Source of the DNA: Chiayiivirga flava
GTDB lineage: Bacteria > Pseudomonadota > Gammaproteobacteria > Xanthomonadales > Xanthomonadaceae
Direction: 5' to 3'
Length of the DNA stretch: 64,000 bases
NCBI RefSeq assembly: GCF_014202825.1
Contig: NZ_JACHHP010000008.1
Location: forward strand, 1-64,000
Shown: piece after piece, positions 38,208 through 46,995 of the stretch
How positions within the stretch are numbered: the stretch's first letter is position 1
Layout: every line of letters begins with the position of its first letter
Notes under the pieces: model-generated
Told to the model about the DNA's origin: nothing
The model's input: the letters and a program-made list of their open reading frames with translations, nothing else
The model's database searches: none
Made by a program: the position numbers and the translations under genes

Positions 38208-38254
38208 TCATCCCGCTCCAGATTGCCGGACGATGCGCGCGTCGGTGCGTCCCT

Positions 38255-39247
38255 TCAGGCATTGACCGGCGCGGCGTGCACCTTGGGCCGGCGCGTGCCG
38301 CGTGCGCGCAGTTCGAGCACGAGAAACGTGACGAGGCCCAGCAGCAGCGGCCCGAGGTAATGCACGCAGCGGTAGGCGAGCAGGGCGGCGAGCAGGCGCG
38401 ACTCGCCCACCGCACTGCCGAGCGACGCAAGGAACACGCCCTCGATCACGCCGAGCCCGGCCGGGATGCGAACGACGAGCCCGGCCACCGCGGACGCCAG
38501 CAGCGTCACGATCACCAGGTCGAATCCCACCCGCGGGCCGAGCAGCAGCGCGAGCGACGCCGCGCCGAGGATCCACACCGGCACCGACAGCGCCAGCTGC
38601 AGCAGCGCGTGGCGCAGCGACGGCAGTTCGATGGTCTGCCCGCGCAGGGTGAAGCTGCGTCGCGTGGCGCGCGCGCAGGCCCACAGGTAACCGGCGGCGG
38701 CCAGCAGCAGCGCGCCGCCGATCAGGCGCAGCGGCACCGCACCGAGGCCCCACGCCGCCGGCGGTTCCGACCACAGCAGCAGCAGCGCAAGCCCGAGCGT
38801 GACGACGTATCCCGACCAGTTGGTCAGCAGGTTGAACGCAACGATGCGCACCCCTTCGCCCGACGGCACGCCGCGCGCGGTGTAGAGCCGCAGGCGCACG
38901 CCGAGTGCGCCGAGGATCGCGCCCAGATTGAGATTGAAGGTGTAGCTCACGAAGCCGATCGCCGCGACCGAGCGCTGCGGCAGGCCCGGCGTCACGTGCC
39001 GCGCCGCGAGCAGCTCGTAGCCGGCGTAGAGCAGGTAACACGCGAGGCTGCATGCGCCGGCCAGCAGCAGGGAGTGCAGCGGCAATTCGCGCAGCGCGGT
39101 GGCCACCTCGCCCCAGTCCAGGCCGCGCCCGATCGACACCAGCATCGCGGCAACGCCGATGTAGAACGCGATGAGCAGGCCGCGCAGCGTCCAGCGTTTC
39201 AGCGGCGTAGGCGCGCGTGCCGCGCCAGGACCGGCAGCCTCACGCAT
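38255..39247 (-). CDS. YbhN-like integral membrane protein (UPF0104/LPG synthase TM family)
   Basis: 330 residues with about eight hydrophobic segments. The family shares the flippase-like transmembrane domain of MprF and YbhN; the ending IPAGLGVIEGVFLASLG is its most conserved block. No soluble aminoacyltransferase domain is present, so it is not a full lysyl-phosphatidylglycerol synthase. The gene overlaps clsB by 8 bases, and E. coli has the same ybhP-clsB-ybhN order, which supports the assignment. It probably moves or modifies lipids, by inference. Confidence 0.85.
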   Translation of the reverse strand: MREAAGPGAARAPTPLKRWTLRGLLIAFYIGVAAMLVSIGRGLDWGEVATALRELPLHSLLLAGACSLACYLLYAGYELLAARHVTPGLPQRSVAAIGFVSYTFNLNLGAILGALGVRLRLYTARGVPSGEGVRIVAFNLLTNWSGYVVTLGLALLLLWSEPPAAWGLGAVPLRLIGGALLLAAAGYLWACARATRRSFTLRGQTIELPSLRHALLQLALSVPVWILGAASLALLLGPRVGFDLVIVTLLASAVAGLVVRIPAGLGVIEGVFLASLGSAVGESRLLAALLAYRCVHYLGPLLLGLVTFLVLELRARGTRRPKVHAAPVNA

Positions 39248-40544
39248 GCTCGCGCCTGCATTCGCGCGGGGGTTGCGTGGCGCGGTAGCTGCTCACGTGT
39301 TCGAGGACGGGCGCGGGATCGGCGTCCGGTGCCGGTCCGTCGGACGCGGGAGACGAGGCCGGCGGCGTCTGCGCCACCACTTCCGGCAGGGTCGGCACGT
39401 GCGCCGGCAGCAGCCCCAGCAGGCGCGGGAAATGCCGCAGCAGATGGAACAGCACCACGCCCATCAGCGGGCGCAGCACGCCGCGCGCGCGCGGGTCGTC
39501 GTCGGTGACCGGCGTGCAGTGTTCGCTCGCCAGGGCCTGCAGGCGCTCGTGCAGATGCGCGTTGAACGCCGCGTCCTGCACCAGCACGTTGGCCTCCAGA
39601 TTCATCGCAAGGCTCAGCGGATCCAGGTTGCTCGATCCGACCGTGGCCCAGGTGTCGTCGACCAGCGCCACCTTGCCGTGCAGCGGACGGCGGCAGTATT
39701 CGAGGATCTTCACCCCTGCCGGCAGCAGGTAGCGGTACAGCGAACGCGTCGCCGCCGTGACCCACGGCATGTCCGGGTGGCCCTGCAGGATCAGCTGCAC
39801 CTCGACGCCGCGCCGCGCCGCGTCGCGCAGTCCCTTGAGGATGCGGTAACCGGGCACGAAGTAGGCGTTGGCGATGACGATGCGCTTGCGCGCGGCGCGG
39901 ATCGCGGCGCGGTAGTGGCGTTCGATGTCGTCGCGATGGCGTCCGTTGTCGCGGATGACGAACGCGACGCGCGCGCCCTCGCGTGCCGGCGCGGCGACGG
40001 CGGGCGCGCGGCGGCGGCGATGCCAGGGACGCGGCGCGGGGTCGATCAGAGCGCGCGCCGCGGCGCGGATGTCGTCCACGGCCGGACCTTCGACGCGGAT
40101 CGAGTAGTCCTGCTTCGCTTCGGGGCCGAAATCGGCGAGATGGTCGGCGGAAAAATTGATCCCGCCGACGAAGGCGACCTTGCCGTCCACCACCACGATC
40201 TTGCGGTGCAGGCGCCGGAACCAGTGCGTGCGCAGCCCAAACAGCCGCGGCCGCGGATCGAAGACCCGGATGCGCACCCCGGCGGCGCGCAGCGACTCGA
40301 GGTACGTCACCGAGAACTCCGGAGAACCGAAGCCGTCGATGGTGATCTCCACCGACGCGCCGTTGTTCGCCGCAGCGATCATCGCCTGCCGCAATTCTTC
40401 GCCGACCTTGTCCTCGAACAGGATGAAGGTTTCGATGATCACCTCGCGCGTGGCGCCGCGGATGGCGTCGAACACGGCGGGATAGAAGCCCTCGCCGTTT
40501 TCGAGCAGCTCGACGCGGTTGCCGTGATGCCAGGTCGTCTTCAT
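39240..40544 (-). CDS. clsB: Cardiolipin synthase B
   Basis: 434 residues of the phospholipase D superfamily with two HKD motifs: HRKIVVVDGKVAFVGG (H113, K115, D120) and HGKVALVDDTWATVGSSN (H289, K291, D296). ClsB makes cardiolipin from phosphatidylglycerol or with phosphatidylethanolamine as donor. The last roughly 60 residues are Pro/Ala-rich and divergent. It overlaps ybhP by ATGA and ybhN by 8 bases. The gene order matches E. coli ybhP-ybhO-ybhN. Confidence 0.92.
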   Translation of the reverse strand: MKTTWHHGNRVELLENGEGFYPAVFDAIRGATREVIIETFILFEDKVGEELRQAMIAAANNGASVEITIDGFGSPEFSVTYLESLRAAGVRIRVFDPRPRLFGLRTHWFRRLHRKIVVVDGKVAFVGGINFSADHLADFGPEAKQDYSIRVEGPAVDDIRAAARALIDPAPRPWHRRRRAPAVAAPAREGARVAFVIRDNGRHRDDIERHYRAAIRAARKRIVIANAYFVPGYRILKGLRDAARRGVEVQLILQGHPDMPWVTAATRSLYRYLLPAGVKILEYCRRPLHGKVALVDDTWATVGSSNLDPLSLAMNLEANVLVQDAAFNAHLHERLQALASEHCTPVTDDDPRARGVLRPLMGVVLFHLLRHFPRLLGLLPAHVPTLPEVVAQTPPASSPASDGPAPDADPAPVLEHVSSYRATQPPRECRREHA

Positions 40545-41341
40545 GCGCTCACCTGCGCGTAGAGTGGGACGTGGTCGGACAGGTGCGGCCACGGATGGGT
40601 GTCGAGCACGGCGGCGTCCTCCAGGGTCACCCCGCGCACGTAGATGCGGTCCAGGCGCAGCAGGGGCCAGCGCCCGGGAAACGTGCGTGCGCCGACGCCG
40701 TCGCGTTCGACGAAGACATCGCGCAGGCCCACGGCGTCGAGCGCGGCGCCGATGCGTTCGCGCCAGTCGTTGAAATCGCCGGCGACGATGAGCGGGGCGT
40801 CGTCGGGGATGGCCTGCGCCACGTAGTCGACCAGGCGCTCGACCTGCGCGCGGCGCTGCGATTCGCGCAGGCCAAGATGCACGCAGATCGCATGCACCAC
40901 GGTGTCGGTGCCCGGCAGCGCCAGCTCGCAGTGCAGCAGTCCGCGGCGCTCGTGCGGGCCCATCGACACATCGATGTTGTCGTGTCGCGCGATCGGAAAC
41001 TTCGACAACAGGGCATTGCCGTGATCGCCGTCGGGATACACCGCGTTGCGTCCGTATGCGTACTGCGGCCACATGCTGTCGGCGAGGAACTCGTACTGCG
41101 GCTGCGCCGGCCAGGTGGGATGGCGCTGCGCGTGGCGCCGGTGCGCGCCGAGCACTTCCTGCAGGAACACGACATCGGCGCCGGTGGCGCGCACCGCGTC
41201 GCGCAATTCGTGCAGCACGAAGCCGCGGTTGAGGAAGCCGAACCCCTTGTGCATGTTGATCGTCAGCAGCCGCAGCGGCTGCCGTTGCGCGGGCGCGGCG
41301 CGCGGGGCGGCGCGTGCCGGGGCTGCGGACGCCGCCGTCAT
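40541..41341 (-). CDS. Endonuclease/exonuclease/phosphatase family protein, YbhP-like
   Basis: 266 residues. RLLTINMHKGFGF (24-36), FLQEVLG, IVAGDFNDWRERI and LSDHVPLYAQV are the conserved blocks holding the catalytic Asn, Glu, Asp and His of the EEP fold. Given its place before clsB, a lipid phosphodiesterase or phosphatase role is more likely than DNA cleavage, but this is inference. The start overlaps the otsA stop as ATGA. Confidence 0.9.
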   Translation of the reverse strand: MTAASAAPARAAPRAAPAQRQPLRLLTINMHKGFGFLNRGFVLHELRDAVRATGADVVFLQEVLGAHRRHAQRHPTWPAQPQYEFLADSMWPQYAYGRNAVYPDGDHGNALLSKFPIARHDNIDVSMGPHERRGLLHCELALPGTDTVVHAICVHLGLRESQRRAQVERLVDYVAQAIPDDAPLIVAGDFNDWRERIGAALDAVGLRDVFVERDGVGARTFPGRWPLLRLDRIYVRGVTLEDAAVLDTHPWPHLSDHVPLYAQVSA

Positions 41342-42786
41342 CCCGCCGTCCGGGCCAGGGCGTCGAGGAAGTCCTGCCGCCATTGGTGGATGTTGCCCGC
41401 GCGCAGGCGCTGCATGCCGGTGGTCCAGCGCGCGCGGCGCTCGGCGAGCGGCATGTCGAGCGCGCGCGCCAGCGCGGCGGCCACGGCATCGGTGTCGAAC
41501 GGGTTCACGAGCAGGGCGCAGTCGGCCAGTTCCACCGCCGCGCCGGCGAAGCGCGAGAGCACGAGCACGCCCGGATCGTGCGCGGGCTGGCAGGCCAGGT
41601 ACTCCTTCGCGACGAGGTTCATGCCGTCGCACAGCGGCGTCACCACGCCGACGCGCGCGATGCGGTAGAAGCCCGCCAGCTGCGCGTGCGGATAGCCCTG
41701 GTTGACGTAGCGCACCGGGGTCCACGAGGCGTCGGCGTGGTGCCCGTTGATGTCGCCGACCAGTCGCTGCACCTCGCGGCTCAGCGCGCGGTATTCGTTG
41801 ACCTCGCGCCGGCACTCGGGCGCGATCTGCAGGAACGTCGCGCGCCGGCGCATGCGCGGCCGCCGCGCCAGCAGGCGACCGAAGGCCTGCAGGCGCTGCG
41901 GCAGTCCCTTGGAGTAGTCGAGCCGATCCACGCCGATCAGCAGGTGCCGGTCGCCGAGGCTGTCCTGCACCGTGCGCACGTCGGCGTCGTCGACCGCCGC
42001 CTCGGACAGGCGTGCAAGCGCATCGACGTCGATGCCGATCGGAAAGCACGCCACCGCGCAGCGATGGCCGTCGATGAATTCGGCGCCGTCGTCGTCCACC
42101 CGGCGTACCTGCGGCAGCGTGGCGAAATAGTCGCGCAACGCGCTCGCATCGGCGGGCGTCTGCAGGCCGACGAGATCGTAGTGCGCGAGCGCGCCGAGCG
42201 TGCGCTCGTGCTGCGGCAGGTGCAGCAGCGTGCGCGCGGCCGGCAGCGGCGTGTGGAGGAAGAACCCGATGCGGCAGCGCACCCCGCGCGCGCGCAGCAT
42301 CCCGGCGAGCGGGAACAGGTGGTAGTCGTGCACCCACACCGTGTCGTCGTCGCGCAATTCGGCCGCGAGCCACGCGGCAAACGTTTCGTTGACCTGCAGA
42401 TAGTGCTTGAGCGCGCCGGCGCGGAAGCGCATCAGGTCGATCCGCGCATGCAGCAACGGCCAGAGGCAGCCGTTGGCGAAGCCGGCGTAGTAGCCCTCGA
42501 ACTGCGCGGCATCGAAATCGAAGGTGCGGTAGCGGATGCGGTCGACGTCGTGCGCGTGCAGCGCCGTGGCGCGGGCGGTTTCGCCGCTCCAGCCGACCCA
42601 CGTGCCGCCACGCGATTCCAGCAGCGACAGCATGGCCTGCGCGAGGCCGCCTGCCTGCGTCTGCCCGCGCTGCATCACGCGATTGGAGACGACGAACAGG
42701 CGCCCGGACGCGGATGCGGGCCGCGACATCGTCTCGATCGCATCGTCCGGAATCTGCTGCGTGCGGGTGTCGGTGAATGTGTCCAT
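41338..42786 (-). CDS. otsA: Trehalose-6-phosphate synthase
   Basis: 482 residues, starting MDTFTDTRTQQIPDD with AGGGA upstream. The enzyme (GT20) makes trehalose 6-phosphate from UDP-glucose and glucose 6-phosphate. LFVVSNRV opens the GT-B fold; VWVHDYHLFPLAGMLR, GFFLHTPLP, IGVDRLDYSKGLPQRL and TPLCDGMNLVAKEY are signature blocks. The conserved GGL loop occurs as AGGLAQAM. No otsB phosphatase gene is adjacent. It is the first gene of a four-gene overlapping operon ending with ybhN. Confidence 0.95.
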   Translation of the reverse strand: MDTFTDTRTQQIPDDAIETMSRPASASGRLFVVSNRVMQRGQTQAGGLAQAMLSLLESRGGTWVGWSGETARATALHAHDVDRIRYRTFDFDAAQFEGYYAGFANGCLWPLLHARIDLMRFRAGALKHYLQVNETFAAWLAAELRDDDTVWVHDYHLFPLAGMLRARGVRCRIGFFLHTPLPAARTLLHLPQHERTLGALAHYDLVGLQTPADASALRDYFATLPQVRRVDDDGAEFIDGHRCAVACFPIGIDVDALARLSEAAVDDADVRTVQDSLGDRHLLIGVDRLDYSKGLPQRLQAFGRLLARRPRMRRRATFLQIAPECRREVNEYRALSREVQRLVGDINGHHADASWTPVRYVNQGYPHAQLAGFYRIARVGVVTPLCDGMNLVAKEYLACQPAHDPGVLVLSRFAGAAVELADCALLVNPFDTDAVAAALARALDMPLAERRARWTTGMQRLRAGNIHQWRQDFLDALARTAG

Positions 42787-42900
42787 GGCGTCCCTGCGCG
42801 TGCACGATTCCCGCGTTGATGCAGGTCGCGTGCCAACGGATGCTGCAGTGCGGCAGTGCGGCCGCCTGCGATACTGACGCGACGCGGCCGTCCGCAACTA

Positions 42901-42913
42901 ATGCATTTTGCAT
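42901..42913. promoter_or_regulatory. Short palindrome upstream of the copper genes
   Basis: ATGCATTTTGCAT is a 5-3-5 inverted repeat in a locally AT-rich patch of the 251-bp divergent gap between otsA and the CopL-like gene. It could be an operator or part of a promoter. I cannot link it to a known regulator such as CueR or CopR. Confidence 0.3.
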
Positions 42914-43037
42914 GCTGCCCATTCCTGCATCCTGCAGGCCGCGTCGCCCTCGTATCCGCATCGGCATGCGAACCCGACGCCGTTTCGCTGTTGCGCAGGT
43001 TGAAAGTTGCATGCCGCGGGCGCAGTCTTGTCGGCGC

Positions 43038-43469
43038 ATGTCGCGCACCCTTCTCCATCTGCTGCTGGTGTTCGGGCTCGTTCTCAACGCGGTCGCCGCC
43101 CCGTGGGGCGAGGCGCACGCGCACGCCCGACATGCCTCGCCTGCGGCGCACGGCGACGGAGCGAACGCCGACGCCGCGGCGCTCCCCGACCTGCCCGCGC
43201 ACCACCACGGCATGCGACACCACGGCACGTCGATGCCCGACGTGCAGCCGGATGCTGCGCCTCACGCCCACCACGCGGCCGACACGGCCGCATCGCACGA
43301 TGCGTGCTGCGGCGGCCTGGCCTGCCAGTGCGGATGCGTGTTGCCGCCCGCGGTGCCGGGTTGCGCGGGGTGTGCGCTGCGCCTGCCCGGCCACGCCGAC
43401 CTTGTCGCCGGCGCCGTGATCCTCGCCGTCGAACGGCGCGATTCGCCGCCGTTTCGGCCACCGGCCTGA
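43038..43469 (+). CDS. CopL-like small metal-binding protein
   Basis: 143 residues with a signal-like N-terminus (MSRTLLHLLLVFGLVLNAVA). The mature part is rich in His (HAHARH, HHHGMRHHG, HAHHA) and Cys (CCGGLACQCGC, then GCAGC), a composition suited to copper binding. Xanthomonas CopL, needed for copper-induced expression of copAB, has the same architecture and lies directly upstream of the copper oxidase genes. The match rests on architecture and context, not on alignment. A TolC-type gene and a multicopper oxidase follow. Confidence 0.6.
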   Translation: MSRTLLHLLLVFGLVLNAVAAPWGEAHAHARHASPAAHGDGANADAAALPDLPAHHHGMRHHGTSMPDVQPDAAPHAHHAADTAASHDACCGGLACQCGCVLPPAVPGCAGCALRLPGHADLVAGAVILAVERRDSPPFRPPA

Positions 43470-43698
43470 CCCGCGTCTGAGGCCCGATCCGTGCGGTCGG
43501 CGGTGGCCACGCAGGTCGCTCGCCGTCTCGCGCGCAGTTTGTGGTCGCGCGTCGGTGGCCGGCACCGCATCGGTGCACGGTCTTCGTGACGCATCCGCTG
43601 CGCCTCGCGCAGCTCCCGTCCATCGCAGGTGGCGCGCCCCGAGCGCGCCTGCACCAGGCGCGCCTGCAGCACGCGTGCCTGCACCCGGAGTGTCCGAC

Positions 43699-45417
43699 AT
43701 GCGTTTTTCCTTCCTTCCCGCGACCCTCACGGTCGCGGCCCTCGCGCTCTCCGCCTGCGCCGGCCTTCCGCGCGAGCGCGGCTACGCGCAGGCCGATGCG
43801 CTGGTCCAGGCGCGGCTGGGCGCTGCGCCGGACTGGGCCGCACGGCTCGATGCCACCGCACCGCCACCGGAGATTCCGCGCGATCCGCTGGGCGTCGACG
43901 ACGCCATCGCACTGGCGTTCGCCCACAGCCCGCGCGTGCTCGCCGCGTACGCGCGCATCGGCATCGGCCGCGCCGAGCTCGACGATGCGCGCCGTCTCGC
44001 CAATCCCACCCTCGGCTATTCGCGTCTGACGCCGGACGGCGGCGGCGGCTCGCAGATCACGCGCAGCGTCTCGTTCGGCCTGTCCGACCTGCTGCAGCTG
44101 GCCTCGCGCAAACGCTTCGCCAACGGCGATTTCGAGCGCCTGCAGCAATCCGTGGCCGACGATCTGCTCGCGCTCGCCAGCGACACCGAAGCGGCCTGGT
44201 ATGCAGCGGTCGGCGCCGCGCAGATCCAGGCGATGCGCGACCTCGTCGCCGACGCCGCGGAGCACGCGGCCACGCTCGCGCAGCGTTTTTTCGATGCGGG
44301 CAACATCAACCGCCTGCAACTGGAACTCGAACGCGCCGCGGCGTCGCAGGCGCGCATCGACGCGGTGCATGCGCAGGCCGATGCGCTGCGCGCGCGCGCA
44401 GCGCTCGCCGATCTGCTCGGCCTGCCGCTGCACGCGTCTTGGCGCACGCAGGCGCAACTGCCCGCGCCCGCGGACACGGCCTTCGATGGCGAGGCGCTGG
44501 TGGCGCTCGCGCTGGAGCGGCGCCTCGACCTTGCCGCCGCACGCCGCGACGTGGCACTGCGCGAGGACGCGCTCGGCGTCACGCGCCGCTGGCGCTGGCT
44601 GGGCGACGTCGAGCTGGGCTACGAGCGCGAACGCGAGGGCGACGGCACGCTGATGCGCGGGCCGTCGCTGTCGCTCGGGCTGCCGATCTTCAACCAGGGG
44701 CAGGGTGCCGTCGGTCGCGCGCAGGCGCAGCTGCTCGACGCGCGCGCGGCACTCGACGCGTCCGCGCTGGACGTGCAGAACGGCGTCCGCGCCGGCATCG
44801 AACGCCTCGCGCTCGCGCGCGACATCGCCGAGCGGTACCGCCGCGTTCTGGTGCCCGCGCGCGAGGCCATCGTCGGACGTACCCAGGAGCAGGTGAATTT
44901 CATGCTGCGTGGAGTGTTCGAGCTGATCGCGGCAAAACAGGCCGAGTACGACGCCTACCAGGCCTACCTCGAAGCGGTGCGCGACTACTGGACCGCGCGT
45001 GCCGAACTGCGCCGGCTCGTCGGCGGCGCGCTGCCGGACGATGTGGCGCAGCGGGAGGCGACGATCGGTGTCGAGGCGATCGTGCCCGTGGCTGTCGATG
45101 CATCGATGGATCATTCGCAGCATGGAATGGCGATGCCGGCGGAGGGCACCGGCGCGGCGCCGAGCGATCCGCACGCAGGGCACGACCTGGCGCCGCCGGA
45201 GGTTGCGGAAGGCGAGGACGATCCGCACGCCGGACACCACATGCCGGCGCAGGACGAGCACGATCCGCACGCGGGTCACGACATGTCGAGGCCAGCGCCC
45301 GTGGATGCCGGGGGCGATCCGCATGCGGGGCATCGCATGCCGTCGCCTGAGTCCGACGGTGATCCGCATGCCGGGCATCGGAGGCATGACGAGGCGCCGA
45401 CCCAGAGCGATGAGTAG
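43699..45417 (+). CDS. TolC-family outer-membrane lipoprotein with histidine-repeat tail
   Basis: 572 residues. ATG 43699 has GGAG 8 bases upstream and starts a lipoprotein signal with lipobox LSAC (C20). Residues about 70-470 form two TolC-like repeats with long coiled-coil helices (e.g. FFDAGNINRLQLELERAAAS; RAQAQLLDARAALDASALDV), as in CusC/CzcC-type efflux outer-membrane factors. The last 85 residues are an unusual His/Asp/Met-rich tail with five DPHAGH motifs (starting at 490, 508, 522, 540, 555). The neighbours suggest copper. No inner-membrane pump or adaptor gene is adjacent. Confidence 0.85.
   Translation: MRFSFLPATLTVAALALSACAGLPRERGYAQADALVQARLGAAPDWAARLDATAPPPEIPRDPLGVDDAIALAFAHSPRVLAAYARIGIGRAELDDARRLANPTLGYSRLTPDGGGGSQITRSVSFGLSDLLQLASRKRFANGDFERLQQSVADDLLALASDTEAAWYAAVGAAQIQAMRDLVADAAEHAATLAQRFFDAGNINRLQLELERAAASQARIDAVHAQADALRARAALADLLGLPLHASWRTQAQLPAPADTAFDGEALVALALERRLDLAAARRDVALREDALGVTRRWRWLGDVELGYEREREGDGTLMRGPSLSLGLPIFNQGQGAVGRAQAQLLDARAALDASALDVQNGVRAGIERLALARDIAERYRRVLVPAREAIVGRTQEQVNFMLRGVFELIAAKQAEYDAYQAYLEAVRDYWTARAELRRLVGGALPDDVAQREATIGVEAIVPVAVDASMDHSQHGMAMPAEGTGAAPSDPHAGHDLAPPEVAEGEDDPHAGHHMPAQDEHDPHAGHDMSRPAPVDAGGDPHAGHRMPSPESDGDPHAGHRRHDEAPTQSDE
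45166..45378 (+). repeat. Five DPHAGH-encoding repeats
   Basis: Five copies of an 18-base GATCCGCAYGCNGGNCAY unit lie 42-54 bases apart in the 3' end of the TolC-like gene. Between them the sequence varies but stays rich in Met, Asp and Glu. The encoded His pairs could bind Cu or Zn. Confidence 0.9.
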
Positions 45418-45451
45418 TCGTCCCGCTTCGCAGGATCAGGAGCAAGAGCAA

Positions 45452-45492
45452 CCCCATCCCGACCCTTGCCCCGTCAAGGGGGAAGGGCTCAA
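45452..45492. repeat. Decayed REP-like palindrome
   Basis: CCCTTGCCCCGTCAAGGGGG with flanking CCCCATCCCGA and AAGGGCTC resembles a diverged copy of the palindrome family at 36.3 kb. It occupies the 159-bp gap before the multicopper oxidase gene. Confidence 0.45.
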
Positions 45493-45576
45493 CGGCAAGA
45501 GCCGAAACGAGTTCGAACAGCTTCCACGCGACTGCGTGCGAGTCATGTTCGACACCGCACGAACACGGAGACACCC

Positions 45577-46995
45577 ATGACACTTTCACGACGCAACTGG
45601 TTCGGCTGGGCCACGGCCGGCGCACTCGCACCGCTCGGCCTGCTGGCGCGCCGCGCCTTCGCGCAGGAAGCGCACCCGCAACCGGCGCAGGGAGCAGCGC
45701 CTGCGACAGAAGCAGCCACGCCCGCAGCGCAGCCGACCGGCGCCGCCGCACGCGGCGACTACACGCCCGTGCGCACGCTCAACGGCTGGACCCTGCCGCC
45801 GCGCATGGTCGACGGCGTGAAGGAATTCCATCTCGTGGCCGAGGAGATCGAGCACGAATTCGCACCGGGCTGCGTGGCCAAATGCTGGGGCTACAACGGC
45901 ACCACGCCGGGGCCGACGATCGAGGCGGTGGAGGGCGATCGCGTGCGCCTGTACGTCACCAACAATCTGCCCGAACACACCAGCATGCACTGGCACGGAC
46001 TGCTGCTGCCGAGCGGCATGGACGGTGTCGGCGGGCTCTCGCAGCCGCACATCAAGCCCGGCGAAACCTACGTCTACGAATTCACGCTGCGCCAGCACGG
46101 CACCCACATGTACCACCCGCACGCGGACGAGATGACGCAGATGGCGGTCGGCATGATGGGCCTGTTCATCATCCATCCGGCCGCGGGCGAGCCCGAACGC
46201 ATTGACCGCGACTACGCGATCCTGCTGCACAACTGGGCGCTGCATCCGGGCACCTACCGACCGGATCCGTCGGTGATGCAGGATTTCGACCTGTGGACGT
46301 TCAACAGCAAGGTGTTCCCCGCGATCGACGCCATCGTGGCGCGCAGCGGCGAACGCGTGCGCATCCGTATCGGCAATCTCTCGATGTGGAACCATCCGAT
46401 CCACATGCACGGCCCGCGCTTTGCCGTGACCGGTGGCGACGGCGGGCGCTGGCCGCGCGCGTTGTGGCGCAACGAGGTCACGGAGATCGTCGGCGTCGGG
46501 CAGACGCGCGACCTTGAATTCGTCGCGGTGCCTGGCGACTGGGCCTTCCACTGCCACATGGCGCACCACACGATGAACGCGATGGGGCACGAGATCCCGA
46601 ACACGCTCGGCGTCGACCAGTCCGGCGTCGAGGCGAAGATCCGTGCGATGCTGCCCGGCTACATGGCGATGGGCGAAACCGGCATGGCCGAGCACCAGGC
46701 GCACACCGAATCGGGCCACATGCCCGGACCGGAAAACACGCTGCCGATGATGATGGGGCAGGGCCCGTTCGGGCCGCTGGAGATGGGCGGCATGTTCACC
46801 GTGATCAAGGTGCGCGACGACCTCGCGCGCGGCGACTACGCCGACCCGGGCTGGTACGCGCATCCACGCGGCACGGTCGCGAGCCGTGTCGATGCGTCCA
46901 CGCTCGGCGAACCGGTACGCCGCGTCGCACCGCCGCGGTCGCCGCCCACGCACGAGGCAACGCCGGTCGACCATTCGAAGATGCATCACGGATGA
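45577..46995 (+). CDS. Tat-exported multicopper oxidase
   Basis: 472 residues. The N-terminus MTLSRRNWFGWATAGALAP is a twin-arginine signal, cleaved near AFAQ (30). Copper ligand motifs are HWHG (H138, H140), HMYHPH (H180, H182), HPIHMHG (H273, H276, H278) and HCHMAHHTMNAM (H325, C326, H327, H331, M336), so type 1, 2 and 3 sites are complete. A Met/His-rich stretch near residues 390-440 (MGETGMAEHQAH, LPMMMGQG) may bind extra copper. It probably oxidises Cu(I) in the periplasm. It is preceded by GGAG and overlaps the next gene by ATGA. Confidence 0.93.
   Translation: MTLSRRNWFGWATAGALAPLGLLARRAFAQEAHPQPAQGAAPATEAATPAAQPTGAAARGDYTPVRTLNGWTLPPRMVDGVKEFHLVAEEIEHEFAPGCVAKCWGYNGTTPGPTIEAVEGDRVRLYVTNNLPEHTSMHWHGLLLPSGMDGVGGLSQPHIKPGETYVYEFTLRQHGTHMYHPHADEMTQMAVGMMGLFIIHPAAGEPERIDRDYAILLHNWALHPGTYRPDPSVMQDFDLWTFNSKVFPAIDAIVARSGERVRIRIGNLSMWNHPIHMHGPRFAVTGGDGGRWPRALWRNEVTEIVGVGQTRDLEFVAVPGDWAFHCHMAHHTMNAMGHEIPNTLGVDQSGVEAKIRAMLPGYMAMGETGMAEHQAHTESGHMPGPENTLPMMMGQGPFGPLEMGGMFTVIKVRDDLARGDYADPGWYAHPRGTVASRVDASTLGEPVRRVAPPRSPPTHEATPVDHSKMHHG

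Noticed and set aside
38255..39247. Annotation as lysylphosphatidylglycerol synthase (MprF)
   Set aside because: Only the transmembrane flippase-like domain is present; the soluble aminoacyl-transferase domain is missing and the E. coli neighbour order points to YbhN.
45166..45378. Possible CRISPR-like spaced repeats
   Set aside because: The regularly spaced 18-base units are in-frame DPHAGH codons within a gene, with short variable gaps and no palindromic repeat or cas genes.
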